DNA of 64,000 nt from contig JADJPT010000013.1 in NCBI GenBank assembly GCA_016713125.1, positions 1 to 64,000 of the forward strand, written 5' to 3'. The notes beneath the pieces are model-generated. The model searched no databases and was not told the DNA's origin. It saw only the letters and a list, made by a program, of their open reading frames with translations. This stretch comes from Betaproteobacteria bacterium. GTDB lineage: Bacteria > Pseudomonadota > Gammaproteobacteria > Burkholderiales > SG8-39. Positions 9,376 to 18,782 of the stretch are shown piece after piece (position 1 is the first letter of the stretch; each line of letters begins with the position of its first letter). The position numbers were made by a program, and so were the translations under genes.

Positions 9376-12300
9376 TTACTCGTAGGACGGAGCGGCGGCC
9401 CCGGCATAGGTGAGCTGCACGTTGTGCGGGCTCAGCCATTCGCCGAGCTGGCTGAGCAACAGCTCGTCGGGGCGCACGCGCCACTCCGCACCCAGCACCA
9501 CGTCAACCTCGGCGGTGCCGTTGTGGTAATGGACCATCACGCGGCAGCCGCCGCCCTGCCCGCCGGCGCGATAGGGCGCGAGCAGTTCCTTGAGCTTGTT
9601 CGCGTCGGACTGTCCGTTCATGGCGATGCGCAGACGCTGGCCGTAGCGCGCGCGCAGCGTGGCCAGGTCGAGCAGGTCCTCGGAGGTGACGCGCATGCCG
9701 CCGGAGAAGTTGTCCTCCTGCACCTTGCCGTTCACCACCAGCAGCGAGTCCTCCTTGAGCTTGTCGCGATGGCGCTCGAACAGTTCGTTGAACACCGTGA
9801 TCTCGACCTGCGCCGAACCGTCGTCCAACGTCACCACCATCATCTTGCCGCGCCGCGTCATCTGCGCGCGCGCTGCGGCGACGATGCCGGCCATCCACAC
9901 CGTGCCCTGGGTGGGCGCCAGCCTGGCCAGCGGGGTTCGCGAGAAGCCCTCCAGGTCGCGCGCATAGACGTCGAACAGGTGCCCGGAGAGCGTGAAGCCC
10001 AGCGCGACCTTCTCTTCGATCAGTTTCTGCTTCAGGTCCCAGGCGCGCGTCTCGACCAGCTTCAGCGCGGCGCTGCGCGACTCCGAGGGATCGCCGAACA
10101 GGCTGACCTGCGAGGCCTGGCGCTCGTCCTGCTCGGCCGCCTCGATGGCCAGGCCGACCGACGCGAGCAGGGCGGCGCGGTTGGGCTCCAGCGAATCGAA
10201 CGCCCCGGCGCGCACCATGGCCTCCATGGCACGGCGGTTGACGGTGCGCTTGTCCACGCGCCGGCAGAAATCGAACAGGTCGGCGAACGGCCGCTCCTTG
10301 CGCGCCGCCATGATGTTCTCGATCGCCGACCGGCCGGTGCCGCGGATGCCGCCCAGGCCGTACCGCACGGTCTTCGCGTCGATGGGGACGAAGCGGTAGT
10401 CCGAGGCATTGACGTCCGGCGGCAGCACCCGGATGCCGTTGGCCACGCAGTCTTCCTGCAGCGCGCGCACCTTGTCGGTGTCGTCCATGACGGCCGACAA
10501 GTTGGCCGCCATGAAGGCCGCCGCGTGGTGCGCCTTCATGTACGCCGTGTGATAGGCGACCAGCGCGTACGCGGCGGCATGCGACTTGTTGAAGCCGTAG
10601 CCCGCGAACTTCTCCATGTAGTCGAAGATCTCGTTCGCCTTGGCCTTCTCGATGCCCTTCTCCGCGGCGCCGGCGACGAAGATGGCGCGCTGCTCGGCCA
10701 TCTCTTCGGCCTTCTTCTTGCCCATCGCGCGGCGCAGCATGTCGGCGCCGCCCAGCGAGTAGCCGGCGCAGAGCTGCGCGGCCTGCATCACCTGCTCCTG
10801 GTACACCATGATCCCGTAGGTGGGCTTGAGCACGCCCTCGAGCAGCGGGTGCACGTACTCGACGCGCTGGCGTCCGTGCTTGCGCTCGATGAAGTCGGGG
10901 ATCAGGTCCATCGGTCCCGGGCGGTACAGCGCCACCAGCGCGATGATGTCCTCGAAGCGGTCGGGGCGGGCGCGCTTGATCATGTCCCGCATGCCGCGCG
11001 ATTCCAGCTGGAACACGGCGGTGGTGTTGCCGGCCGAGAGCATGTCGTAGGCGGCGCGGTCGTCGAGCGGCACCTTGTCGAGGTCGAAGTCCCGGTCGCC
11101 GAGCAGGCGCACGTAGCGCACCGCCCAGTCGAGGATGGTGAGCGTGGTGAGCCCCAGGAAGTCGAACTTCACCAGGCCGACGGCTTCGACGTCGTCCTTG
11201 TCCAGCTGCGAGATCACATTGTCCGTGCCCTCGGCCGCGTACAGCGGGCAGAAGTCGGTGAGCTTGCCCGGCGCGATCAGCACGCCGCCGGCATGCATGC
11301 CCACGTTGCGCGTCAGGCCCTCGAGCTTGCCGCCCAGCTCGAGCAGTTCGCGCACCTCGTCCTCCTTCTTCTCGCGCTCGGCCAGCAGCGGCTCCATCCT
11401 GCGCGCGTCCTCCAGCGTGATGGTCTTGCCGGGCTGGAAGGGAATCAGCTTGGCGATCTGGTCGCAGAAGTTGTAGCCCAGGTCGAGCACGCGGCCGGTG
11501 TCGCGCACCACGGCGCGCGCGGCCATGGTGCCGAAGGTGGCGATCTGCGAGACGCTGTCGGCGCCGTACTTGTTGCGCACGTACTCGATCACCCGGTCGC
11601 GCCCGTCCTGGCAGAAATCGATGTCGAAGTCGGGCATCGACACGCGCTCCGGATTCAGGAAGCGCTCGAACAGCAGCTCGTACCGGATCGGGTCGAGGTC
11701 GGTGATGCCCAGCGAGTACGCCACCAGCGAGCCCGCGCCCGAGCCGCGCCCGGGCCCGACCGGCACGCCGTTGTTCTTGGCCCAGTTGATGAAGTCCGCG
11801 ACGATCAGGAAGTAGCCGGGAAAGCCCATCTGCACGATGGTCTTGATCTCGAAATCCAGGCGCTCGCGATAGCCGGGCTCGGCCGCGGCGCGCGCCGCGG
11901 CGTCCGGAAACAGCTTGGCCAGGCGCAGGGTGAGGCCCTCGTGCGCCTGCTGGCCGAGATAGTCGTCCAGCGTCACGCCCTCGGGCGTCGGGAACAGCGG
12001 CAGCCGGGACTTGCCCAGTTCCACCGCCAGGCTGCAACGGCGCGCGATCTCCACCGCGTTCTCGAGCGCCTGCGGGATGTCGGCGAACAGCGCCGCCATC
12101 TCGTCCTGGCTCTTGAAATACTGCTCCGGGGTGAACAGCTTGGGCCGGCGCTGGTCGCCCAGCACATAGCCCTGCGAGATGCACACGCGCGCCTCGTGCG
12201 CCTTGAAATCGTCGGTGTCGAGGAACTGCACCGGATGGGTGGCCACCACCGGCAGCCCGAGCCTGCCGGCCAGTTGCACGCTGCGCGCCACCAGCGTCTC

Positions 12301-12873
12301 GCCGTTGGGAAACCCCGCGCGCTGCAGCTCGATGTAATAGCGGCCGGGGAACATCCGCGACCACTCGAGTGCCAGCGCCTCGGCCGCGGCCGGGTTGTCG
12401 GCCGCCAGCGCGATGCCGACCTCGCCGTAGGCCGCGCCGGAGAGCGCGATCAGGCCTTCGCTGCCGCCGTCGGCCAGCCATTCCTTGCGCAGTCCGGCGC
12501 GCGCGCGGTGCTGGTTGCCCAACCAGGCCCGCGAAAGCAGTTCGGACAGGCGCAGGTAGCCGGCACGCGAAGCCGCCAGCAGCAGGATGCGCGAAGGCTT
12601 GTCGCGCTCGGCCTCGTTGGTGACCCAGCAATCGGCGCCGATCAGCGGCTTGACGCCCTTGCCGCGCGCAGCCTTGTAGAACTTCACCAGGCCGAACAGG
12701 TTGCACACGTCGGTCAGCGCCAGGGCCGGCATGCCGTCGGCCGCCGCGCGGGCCACCGCGTCGTCGATGCGCACGATGCCGTCGGTGACCGAATATTCGC
12801 TGTGCAGGCGCAGGTGCACGAAGCGCGGGGCGCGTCCTGCGTCGTCTGTTTTCGGGGTCTCGGGCGTGCTCAT
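9376..12873 (-). CDS. dnaE: DNA polymerase III alpha subunit
   Basis: Replicative polymerase catalytic subunit, intact at 1165 residues. The N-terminal PHP domain starts FVHLRLHSEYSVTDGIVRID; the palm holds GRGSGAGSLVAYSLGITDLDP and the acidic PDFDIDF motif (around 11620-11640), with FDFLGLTTLTI further on. Helix-hairpin-helix and OB-fold regions follow (GTVWMAGIVAAARAQMTRRGK). I chose ATG 12873 (MSTPETPKTDDAG) because the extra seven residues from an upstream codon are not family-like. It stands alone, divergent from the DMT permease 77 bp away. The long open frames antisense to it are GC-skew shadows. Confidence 0.96.
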   Translation of the reverse strand: MSTPETPKTDDAGRAPRFVHLRLHSEYSVTDGIVRIDDAVARAAADGMPALALTDVCNLFGLVKFYKAARGKGVKPLIGADCWVTNEAERDKPSRILLLAASRAGYLRLSELLSRAWLGNQHRARAGLRKEWLADGGSEGLIALSGAAYGEVGIALAADNPAAAEALALEWSRMFPGRYYIELQRAGFPNGETLVARSVQLAGRLGLPVVATHPVQFLDTDDFKAHEARVCISQGYVLGDQRRPKLFTPEQYFKSQDEMAALFADIPQALENAVEIARRCSLAVELGKSRLPLFPTPEGVTLDDYLGQQAHEGLTLRLAKLFPDAAARAAAEPGYRERLDFEIKTIVQMGFPGYFLIVADFINWAKNNGVPVGPGRGSGAGSLVAYSLGITDLDPIRYELLFERFLNPERVSMPDFDIDFCQDGRDRVIEYVRNKYGADSVSQIATFGTMAARAVVRDTGRVLDLGYNFCDQIAKLIPFQPGKTITLEDARRMEPLLAEREKKEDEVRELLELGGKLEGLTRNVGMHAGGVLIAPGKLTDFCPLYAAEGTDNVISQLDKDDVEAVGLVKFDFLGLTTLTILDWAVRYVRLLGDRDFDLDKVPLDDRAAYDMLSAGNTTAVFQLESRGMRDMIKRARPDRFEDIIALVALYRPGPMDLIPDFIERKHGRQRVEYVHPLLEGVLKPTYGIMVYQEQVMQAAQLCAGYSLGGADMLRRAMGKKKAEEMAEQRAIFVAGAAEKGIEKAKANEIFDYMEKFAGYGFNKSHAAAYALVAYHTAYMKAHHAAAFMAANLSAVMDDTDKVRALQEDCVANGIRVLPPDVNASDYRFVPIDAKTVRYGLGGIRGTGRSAIENIMAARKERPFADLFDFCRRVDKRTVNRRAMEAMVRAGAFDSLEPNRAALLASVGLAIEAAEQDERQASQVSLFGDPSESRSAALKLVETRAWDLKQKLIEEKVALGFTLSGHLFDVYARDLEGFSRTPLARLAPTQGTVWMAGIVAAARAQMTRRGKMMVVTLDDGSAQVEITVFNELFERHRDKLKEDSLLVVNGKVQEDNFSGGMRVTSEDLLDLATLRARYGQRLRIAMNGQSDANKLKELLAPYRAGGQGGGCRVMVHYHNGTAEVDVVLGAEWRVRPDELLLSQLGEWLSPHNVQLTYAGAAAPSYE

Positions 12874-12913
12874 GGGGCGGGAAAATTTTAACACCCGGGC
12901 GCCGCGCCACGGG

Positions 12914-12940
12914 TTGCACCGCAGCGTTAATTGCTAGTAT
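12914..12940 (+). promoter_or_regulatory. Probable promoter of the DMT permease gene
   Basis: TTGCAC (12914-12919) and TAGTAT (12935-12940) are separated by 15 bp, and the -10 is extended by an upstream TGC. The ATG follows only 10 nt after the -10 box, implying a very short or absent 5' UTR. Confidence 0.4.
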
Positions 12941-12950
12941 CGCGTCCTTC

Positions 12951-13848
12951 ATGCGCGCCGCCACACACAAAGCCTTCCCGCTCGGCGCCCTGCTGGCGCT
13001 GTTCGCCGGCGCCACCTGCATCGGCATGTCGCCGATCTTCGTGCGCGTATCGGAAACGGGACCCACGGCGACCGCCTTCTGGCGCGTCGCGCTGGCCGTG
13101 CCCGTGCTGTGGGCGCTCTGGTTCGCGTTGCAGGACAAGCCGGCCCGGGGTGCCGCGGCAGCGCGCGCACCCATCTCGTGGCCGCTGCTGATCGCCGCCG
13201 GCATCGCCTTCGCCGGCGACCTGGGCTTCTGGCACCTGTCGATCAAGCTGACTTCGGTGGCCAACTCGACGCTGCTGGCCAACCTGGCGGCGATCTTCGT
13301 GACGCTGAGCGCCTGGCTGCTGTACCGGCAGGCGCCGAGCCGGCTGTTCGCCGCGGGCCTGACGACGGCGCTGGTCGGCGTGTGCATGCTGGTCAGCACC
13401 AGCATGGCATTCTCGCCGACGGCGCTGGCCGGCGACGGCCTGGCCGTGGTCACCGCGATGTTCTATGCCTGGTACCTGCTGACCGTGAAGCGCCTGCGCG
13501 ACGGCGGCGCGGCCACGCTGTACCTGATGGCGGTCACCACCACGGTGACCGCGGTGATCCTGCTGCCCGTGGCGCTGGCCACCGGCGAGCAGATGCTGCC
13601 CGGACAGCACCGCGGGCTGGCTGAAGCTGCTGGGCATCGCGCTGATCTCGCACTCCGCAGGCCAGGGCCTGATCACCTACGCGCTCGCCCACCTGCCGGC
13701 GGCGTTCTCCTCGGTGAGTCTGCTGTTCCAGCCGGTGATGGCCGGCGTGTTCGCCTGGGTGCTGCTGTCCGAACCCCTGGTGCCGCTGCAGATCGCCGGC
13801 GGCATCGTGGTGCTGGTCGGCATCTGGCTGGCGCGACGCGGCTCCTAG
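12951..13848 (+). CDS. DMT (EamA) family permease (one apparent 1-nt insertion)
   Basis: Inner-membrane drug/metabolite transporter with ten predicted helices in two EamA repeats. The first begins LGALLALFAGATCIGMSPIFVRVSE; the second contains LPAAFSSVSLLFQPVMAGVFAW. The frame breaks at 13599-13601. Dropping one C from CCC gives MLPDSTAGWLKLLGIALISHS and joins both halves to the TAG at 13846-13848, about 298 residues. It lies between divergent dnaE and convergent purM, with no partner genes that would reveal the substrate. Confidence 0.83.
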
Positions 13849-13868
13849 CGGGCTGCGGGCAGGCCGCG

Positions 13869-14897
13869 CTAGACGACGATGGTCTGCGGCCCGTCGTCGC
13901 GCTTCTCGATGCGGCCTATCGTGTGCACGGTCTCGCCCGCGGCGGCAAGCAACTGCGCAGCCTGCGCGGCGTCCCCGGCGGCGACGATCACCACCATGCC
14001 GATGCCGCAGTTGAACACGCGATGCATCTCGTCTTCGGCCACCCCGCCTTCGCGCTGCAGCCACTCGAACAGCGCCGGACGCTTCCAGGACTTGCCGTCG
14101 ATGACGGCGCGCACCGCCTCGGGCAGCACGCGCGGCACGTTGCCGGTGATGCCGCCGCCGGTGATGTGCGCCATGCCCTTGACCGGCAGCGCCTGCAGCA
14201 GCGCCAGCAGCGGCTTGACGTAGATGCGCGTCGGCGCCATGATCGCGTCACCGAACGGGCGGCCGTGGAAGTCGGCGCCCATGTCGGGATTGGCGCGCTC
14301 GATGATCTTGCGGATCAGCGAATAGCCGTTGGAGTGCGCGCCCGAGGACGCCAGGCCGAGAACGATGTCGCCGGGCACGATCGACTTGCCGTCGATGATG
14401 CGCGGACGCTCGACCGCGCCAACGCAGAAGCCGGCCAGGTCGTACTCGCCGGCCGGGTACATGCCCGGCATCTCGGCGGTCTCGCCGCCGATCAGCGCGC
14501 AACCGGCCAGTTCGCAGCCCGCCGCGATGCCGCGTATGACTTCGGCGGCAATGCCCTGCTCGAGCTTGCCGCAGGCGAAATAGTCGAGGAAGAACAACGG
14601 CTCGGCGCCCTGCACCAGCACGTCGTTCACGCTCATGCCGACCAGGTCCACGCCCACCGTGTCATGGCGGTTCAGCGCGAACGCGAGCTTGAGCTTGGTG
14701 CCCACGCCGTCGGTGCCGGAAACCAGCACCGGCTCGCGGTACTTCTTGGGAACCTCGAACAACGCGCCGAAACCGCCGATGCCGGCCAGCACCTCGGGGC
14801 GCATGGTGCGCCGCGCGTACGGCTTGATTGCTTCGACCAGGTCGTCCCCGGCATCGATGTCCACGCCCGCGTCGCGGTAGGAGAGGCCTGGTTTCAT
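13869..14897 (-). CDS. purM: Phosphoribosylformylglycinamidine cyclo-ligase
   Basis: Closes the imidazole ring to form AIR in de novo purine synthesis, using ATP. The 342-residue protein begins MKPGLSYRDAGVDIDAGDDLVE and carries the PurM signatures VSGTDGVGTKLKLAF, DLVGMSVNDVLVQGAEPLFFLDY and AHITGGGITGNVPRVLP. It is complete, with normal length for the family. It is a single minus-strand gene divergent from perM (109 bp between starts). The usual proteobacterial neighbour purN is absent. Confidence 0.96.
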   Translation of the reverse strand: MKPGLSYRDAGVDIDAGDDLVEAIKPYARRTMRPEVLAGIGGFGALFEVPKKYREPVLVSGTDGVGTKLKLAFALNRHDTVGVDLVGMSVNDVLVQGAEPLFFLDYFACGKLEQGIAAEVIRGIAAGCELAGCALIGGETAEMPGMYPAGEYDLAGFCVGAVERPRIIDGKSIVPGDIVLGLASSGAHSNGYSLIRKIIERANPDMGADFHGRPFGDAIMAPTRIYVKPLLALLQALPVKGMAHITGGGITGNVPRVLPEAVRAVIDGKSWKRPALFEWLQREGGVAEDEMHRVFNCGIGMVVIVAAGDAAQAAQLLAAAGETVHTIGRIEKRDDGPQTIVV

Positions 14898-15006
14898 GCG
14901 TCTGTCGCCTTGCTCGGATTCCTGGGGAAGGGCCGCGCACCGCAGGGGCTTCGCTCTGGGTCCGCGTGATAGAGTTACGTGTTTTTCCTCTCGTATTTTA
15001 CGTTAA

Positions 15007-16122
15007 ATGACAGGGCTTGGCTTGGCCAACGGGCGTGTCTGGGCATGGCTCGCCATCGCGTTCGCTGGCGTGGCGCTGCTCTACGTCCTGTCGCCCATCC
15101 TCGCGCCTTTCCTCGCCGGCGCCATCCTCGCCTACATCCTGAATCCGCTGGTCGGACGCCTGGCCGCCAAGCGCGTGCCGCGCAGCCTGGCGGCCGGCAT
15201 CGTTCTGCTGCTGGGCATCGCCGCGATGGTCGTCGTGCTGCTGCTCATCGTGCCGCTGTTCGTGCGCGAGGGGCGCATGCTTTCCGAACGGCTGCCGGAT
15301 TTCCTCAACTGGCTCAATCTTCACGCCGTGCCATGGATCCGCGAGCGCACCGGCGTGGAACTGAGCCTGGACATCGCCAGCCTGCGCCAGTGGGCCGGCG
15401 AAGCGCTGCAGACCAAGGACGACCTGCTGCCGCGACTGCTCGATTCTGCCAAGATCGGCGGGCTCGCGCTGCTCGGATTCCTCGCCAACCTCCTGCTGGT
15501 GCCGGTCGTGCTGTTCTACCTGTTGCGCGACTGGAACGTGGTGATCTCACGCATCGACGGCATGCTGCCGCGCCGGATGCACGCCAAGATCCTGCAGATC
15601 GCGCGCGAGATCGACGCGGTGCTGGCCGAGTTCCTGCGAGGCCAGCTTACGGTGATCCTGGCCATGAGCGCCTACTACGCCCTCGGGCTGTGGTTCACCG
15701 GCCTGGAGTTCGCGTTGCCGGTCGGACTGATCACCGGGCTGCTGACCATCGTGCCCTACGCCGGGCCGGTACTCGGCTACACGCTGGCGGTGATCACCGC
15801 GCTGCTGCAGTTCGACACGCCGACCGGCATCCTGCTGGTGGCGCTGGTGCTCGCAGCGGGCCAGATGCTCGAGAGCCTGGTGGTCACCCCGCTGCTGGTC
15901 GGCGAGCGCATCGGCCTGCACCCGGTGGCGGTGATCTTCGCGCTGCTGGCCTTCGGCCAGCTGTTCGGCTTCTTTGGCGTGTTGCTCGCGCTGCCGGCCA
16001 GCGCCGCCCTGCTGGTCGGCCTGCGCCACCTGCGCCTCGTCTACCTGCGCAGCCCGCTGTTTCTCGAAGACACGCCCGCCGCGCCGCAGGCGGCCGAGGA
16101 CGGCGACGGCGAACCGCGGTGA
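15007..16122 (+). CDS. PerM/AI-2E family membrane protein
   Basis: A 371-residue polytopic membrane protein of the PerM (AI-2E transporter) family. It has paired N-terminal helices (LAIAFAGVALLYVLSPILAPFLAGAILAYILNPLV), a soluble helical middle (ERLPDFLNWLNLH...), and C-terminal helices with the conserved IVPYAGPVLGYTLAVITALLQF and ESLVVTPLLVGERIGLHP motifs. In beta- and gammaproteobacteria such genes commonly sit beside purM and hda, as here. Its stop (16120-16122) lies 2 bp before the hda ATG. The transported molecule is unknown. Confidence 0.88.
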   Translation: MTGLGLANGRVWAWLAIAFAGVALLYVLSPILAPFLAGAILAYILNPLVGRLAAKRVPRSLAAGIVLLLGIAAMVVVLLLIVPLFVREGRMLSERLPDFLNWLNLHAVPWIRERTGVELSLDIASLRQWAGEALQTKDDLLPRLLDSAKIGGLALLGFLANLLLVPVVLFYLLRDWNVVISRIDGMLPRRMHAKILQIAREIDAVLAEFLRGQLTVILAMSAYYALGLWFTGLEFALPVGLITGLLTIVPYAGPVLGYTLAVITALLQFDTPTGILLVALVLAAGQMLESLVVTPLLVGERIGLHPVAVIFALLAFGQLFGFFGVLLALPASAALLVGLRHLRLVYLRSPLFLEDTPAAPQAAEDGDGEPR

Positions 16123-16124
16123 GC

Positions 16125-16748
16125 ATGCGCCAACTGGTTCTGGAGATCGCGCCGCCGCGCGCACCGACGCTGGACAACTTCGTCGCCGGCGACAACGCCG
16201 AACTGCTCGCGCACCTGCGCGCGATGGCCGGAGGCGCCAGCGCGGAGTCGATGGTCTACCTGTGGGGCGACGCGGGCTGCGGACGCAGCCACCTGCTGCA
16301 GGCGACGCGCGCCGCCGCGCGCGAGCCGCAGCGCCTGTGGATCGCCGACGACGTCGATCGCCTCGCCGCGGACGCGCAGATCGACCTTTTCAACCGCATC
16401 AATGCGGCGCGGGAGGACGGCGGCGCCGTGCTCGCCGCCGGCCCGCTGCCGCCGGCCCAGCTCGCCCTGCGCGAAGACCTGCGCAGCCGCCTGGGCTGGG
16501 GACTGGTCTACCAGGTTCGCCCGCTCAGCGACGAGCAGCGTGCGGTGTACCTGCGCGAGGAGGCCGCGCGGCGCGGCCTGCGCATCGCCGACGAGGTGAT
16601 CTGGTACCTGCTCGCGCATGTGCGCCGCGATCTGCCCACGCTGGTCTCGCTGATGGCCCACCTCGACGGCTATTCCCTGTCGCACCGGCGGCCGCTGACC
16701 CTGCCGCTGGTGCGCGCTGCGCTGTCAGAACTGGAAGCGCAGGCATGA
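16125..16748 (+). CDS. hda: DnaA regulatory inactivator Hda
   Basis: A DnaA paralogue that, with the DNA-loaded beta clamp, stimulates DnaA-ATP hydrolysis after initiation. The 207 residues start MRQLVLEIAPPRAPTLDNFVAG, where QLVLEI is the clamp-binding QL(S/P)L-type peptide. A P-loop variant GDAGCGRSHLLQA, LWIADDVDRL and a Lid/arginine-finger region follow. GTG 16119 is an alternative start overlapping the perM stop; the ATG places the clamp-binding motif at the extreme N-terminus as in E. coli. It is coupled to the HAD phosphatase by an ATGA overlap. Confidence 0.92.
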   Translation: MRQLVLEIAPPRAPTLDNFVAGDNAELLAHLRAMAGGASAESMVYLWGDAGCGRSHLLQATRAAAREPQRLWIADDVDRLAADAQIDLFNRINAAREDGGAVLAAGPLPPAQLALREDLRSRLGWGLVYQVRPLSDEQRAVYLREEAARRGLRIADEVIWYLLAHVRRDLPTLVSLMAHLDGYSLSHRRPLTLPLVRAALSELEAQA

Positions 16749-17425
16749 CGGTGGCCTCGGCATCCCGGCTGACACTGTTCGACCTGGACAACACCCTGCT
16801 CGCCGGCGACAGCGACTACGAGTGGGGACAGTTCCTGGTCGACCGCGGCGTGCTCGAGCGCGACGAGTACGAGGCGCAGAACCAGGCCTTCTACGAGCAG
16901 TACAAGGCCGGCGTTCTGGACATCCACGAGTACCTGGGTTTCGCCCTGGGTCCGCTGGCGCGCCACACGCCCGAAGACCTGGCGCGCTGGCACGCCGATT
17001 TCATGGACACCCGCATCCGGCCGATGATGGCCGCACCGGCGCGGGCGCTGGTGCGGCGACACCTGGAGGCGGGCGATCTGTGCGCCGTGATCACCGCCAC
17101 CAACAGCTTCGTGACCGCGCCCATCGCCCGCGAATTCGGCATCCCCCACCTGCTGGCCACCGAACCCGAGCAGGTGGACGGCCTGTTCACCGGCAAGGTC
17201 GCCGGCACACCATGCTTTCGCGAAGGCAAGATCGTGCGCCTGCACCAGTGGCTGGGCGGGTTGGGCCACGCGCTCGCCGATTTCGAGGCCAGCACCTTCT
17301 ACAGCGATTCCCTGAACGACCTGCCCCTGCTGTCCATCGTCACGCACCCCGTGGCGGTGGATCCCGACGACACGCTCGCCGCCGAAGCCGCGACCCGCGG
17401 CTGGCCGGCGATCTCTCTGCGATAG
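16745..17425 (+). CDS. HAD-superfamily phosphatase (SerB-like IB subfamily)
   Basis: A 226-residue HAD hydrolase. Motif I is LTLFDLDNTLLAGDSDYEWG, motif II VITATNSFVTAPIA, and the C-terminal acidic motif YSDSLNDLPLLSIV. The layout matches the HAD-IB proteins often labelled phosphoserine phosphatase-like or histidinol-phosphatase-like. The substrate cannot be decided from sequence. Its ATG overlaps the hda stop codon (ATGA), and pcnB starts 12 bp after its stop. Confidence 0.85.
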   Translation: MTVASASRLTLFDLDNTLLAGDSDYEWGQFLVDRGVLERDEYEAQNQAFYEQYKAGVLDIHEYLGFALGPLARHTPEDLARWHADFMDTRIRPMMAAPARALVRRHLEAGDLCAVITATNSFVTAPIAREFGIPHLLATEPEQVDGLFTGKVAGTPCFREGKIVRLHQWLGGLGHALADFEASTFYSDSLNDLPLLSIVTHPVAVDPDDTLAAEAATRGWPAISLR

Positions 17426-17428
17426 AAT
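17423..17428 (+). promoter_or_regulatory. Candidate -10 element just ahead of pcnB
   Basis: TAGAAT overlaps the stop codon of the HAD phosphatase and sits 9 nt before the pcnB ATG, so an initiating transcript would have almost no 5' UTR. No clear -35 hexamer is visible. Confidence 0.3.
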
Positions 17429-17437
17429 CCGCCCCGC

Positions 17438-18775
17438 ATGATCAAGAAGTTCATCCGCAAGGTCCTGGGCCTCAAGGAGGCCGGTCCGCAGCGCGTCCCG
17501 CGCTCGCGGCACGGCATCGACCGCAATCGCATCAGCCCTGCCGCCCTGAAGACCTGCGCCGCGCTGCACGAGGCCGGTTTCTCCGCCTACGTGGTGGGTG
17601 GCGCGGTGCGCGACCTGCTGCTCGGCGCCACGCCTAAAGACTACGACGTGGCCACCAACGCGCGGCCCGAGCAGGTCAAGCCGCTGTTCCGTCGCGCGCT
17701 GCTTATCGGGCGGCGTTTTCGCATCGTGCACGTGGTGATCGGCCAGGAGACGGTCGAGGTGTCGACCTTCCGCGCCGCAGACGACGGCAGCGCGGAAAAG
17801 GACGAGCACGGGCGCGTGCTGCGCGACAACGTGTTCGGCACCCAGCAGGAGGACGCGCGCCGCCGCGACTTCTCGGTCAACGCCCTCTATTACGACCCGG
17901 CCAGCGAAGAGGTCATCGACTTCCACGGCGGCCTGGCCGACCTGAAGAAGCGCACCATGCGCCTGATCGGCGACCCGGAGACGCGCTACCGCGAGGATCC
18001 GGTGCGCATGCTGCGCGCGGTGCGCCTGGCGGCCAAGCTGGGACTGTCGATCGAATCCTCCTCGCGCGCGCCGATCAAGAAGCTGGCGCGCCTGATCGAG
18101 AACGTGCCGCCGGCGCGCCTGTTCGACGAGATGCTCAAGCTGCTGATGTCCGGACACGCCAGCGCCTGCCTGCGGCGCCTGCGCGACGAGGGCCTGTCCA
18201 AGGGACTGCTGCCGCTGCTCGACGTGATCCTCAACCAGCCGCTGGGCGAGCGCTTCGTGACCCTGGCGCTTGCGCAGACCGACGAGCGGGTGAAGACCGA
18301 CCGGCCGGTGTCGCCGGCCTTCCTTTTTGCCGCCCTGCTCTGGCACGAGGTGCTGGCGGCCTCGAAGGCGCATGAGAAGCGCGGCGAGCGTCCCGCACTG
18401 GCGCTCGAGGCGGCCATGGACGAAGTGCTCGAGACCCAGTGCGAGAAGCTGGCCATCACGCGCAAGCTCACGGCCACCATGCGCGAGGTGTGGGGCATGC
18501 AGTCGCGCTTCGAGCAGCGCTCCGGGCTGCGGCCTTACCGCCTGCTCGAATCACCGCGCTTTCGCATGGCCTACGACTTCCTGGCACTGCGCGCCGCGAG
18601 CGGCGAAGTGCCCGAGGAACTGGAGGCCTGGTGGCGCTCGTTCCAGTTCGCCGATGCCGAGACGCGCGAGGCCATGCTGCAGCCGGACACCGGTCCGGCC
18701 AAGAAGCGCCGCCGCAAGCGCAAGAAGCGCCCCTCCGGGCCGGGCGGCGGCGAAGCCGAATCCTCGCCGGAGTGA
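17438..18775 (+). CDS. pcnB: Poly(A) polymerase I
   Basis: Adds 3' poly(A) tails that promote RNA decay. The 445-residue protein has the nucleotidyltransferase head with YVVGGAVRDLLLGATPKDYDVATNA (metal-binding DYD near residue 69), then RRDFSVNALYYDP, the RNA-binding LKKRTMRLIGDPETRYREDPVRMLRAVRLAAKL segment, and a Lys/Arg-rich tail KKRRRKRKKRPSG typical of proteobacterial PcnB rather than CCA-adding enzymes. folK follows 7 bp after the stop, the conserved pcnB-folK arrangement. Confidence 0.94.
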   Translation: MIKKFIRKVLGLKEAGPQRVPRSRHGIDRNRISPAALKTCAALHEAGFSAYVVGGAVRDLLLGATPKDYDVATNARPEQVKPLFRRALLIGRRFRIVHVVIGQETVEVSTFRAADDGSAEKDEHGRVLRDNVFGTQQEDARRRDFSVNALYYDPASEEVIDFHGGLADLKKRTMRLIGDPETRYREDPVRMLRAVRLAAKLGLSIESSSRAPIKKLARLIENVPPARLFDEMLKLLMSGHASACLRRLRDEGLSKGLLPLLDVILNQPLGERFVTLALAQTDERVKTDRPVSPAFLFAALLWHEVLAASKAHEKRGERPALALEAAMDEVLETQCEKLAITRKLTATMREVWGMQSRFEQRSGLRPYRLLESPRFRMAYDFLALRAASGEVPEELEAWWRSFQFADAETREAMLQPDTGPAKKRRRKRKKRPSGPGGGEAESSPE

Positions 18776-18782
18776 GCGTCCG

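Noticed and set aside
9424..12891. A 1155-codon open frame opposite dnaE
   Set aside because: It has the low-complexity Arg/His/Ala/Gly composition of GC-rich antisense frames and no recognisable motif, while the opposite strand is a textbook DnaE.
14979..16748. A 589-codon frame ending in hda
   Set aside because: The first ~380 codons are a shadow of the PerM gene in another frame; only the part from 16125 is Hda.
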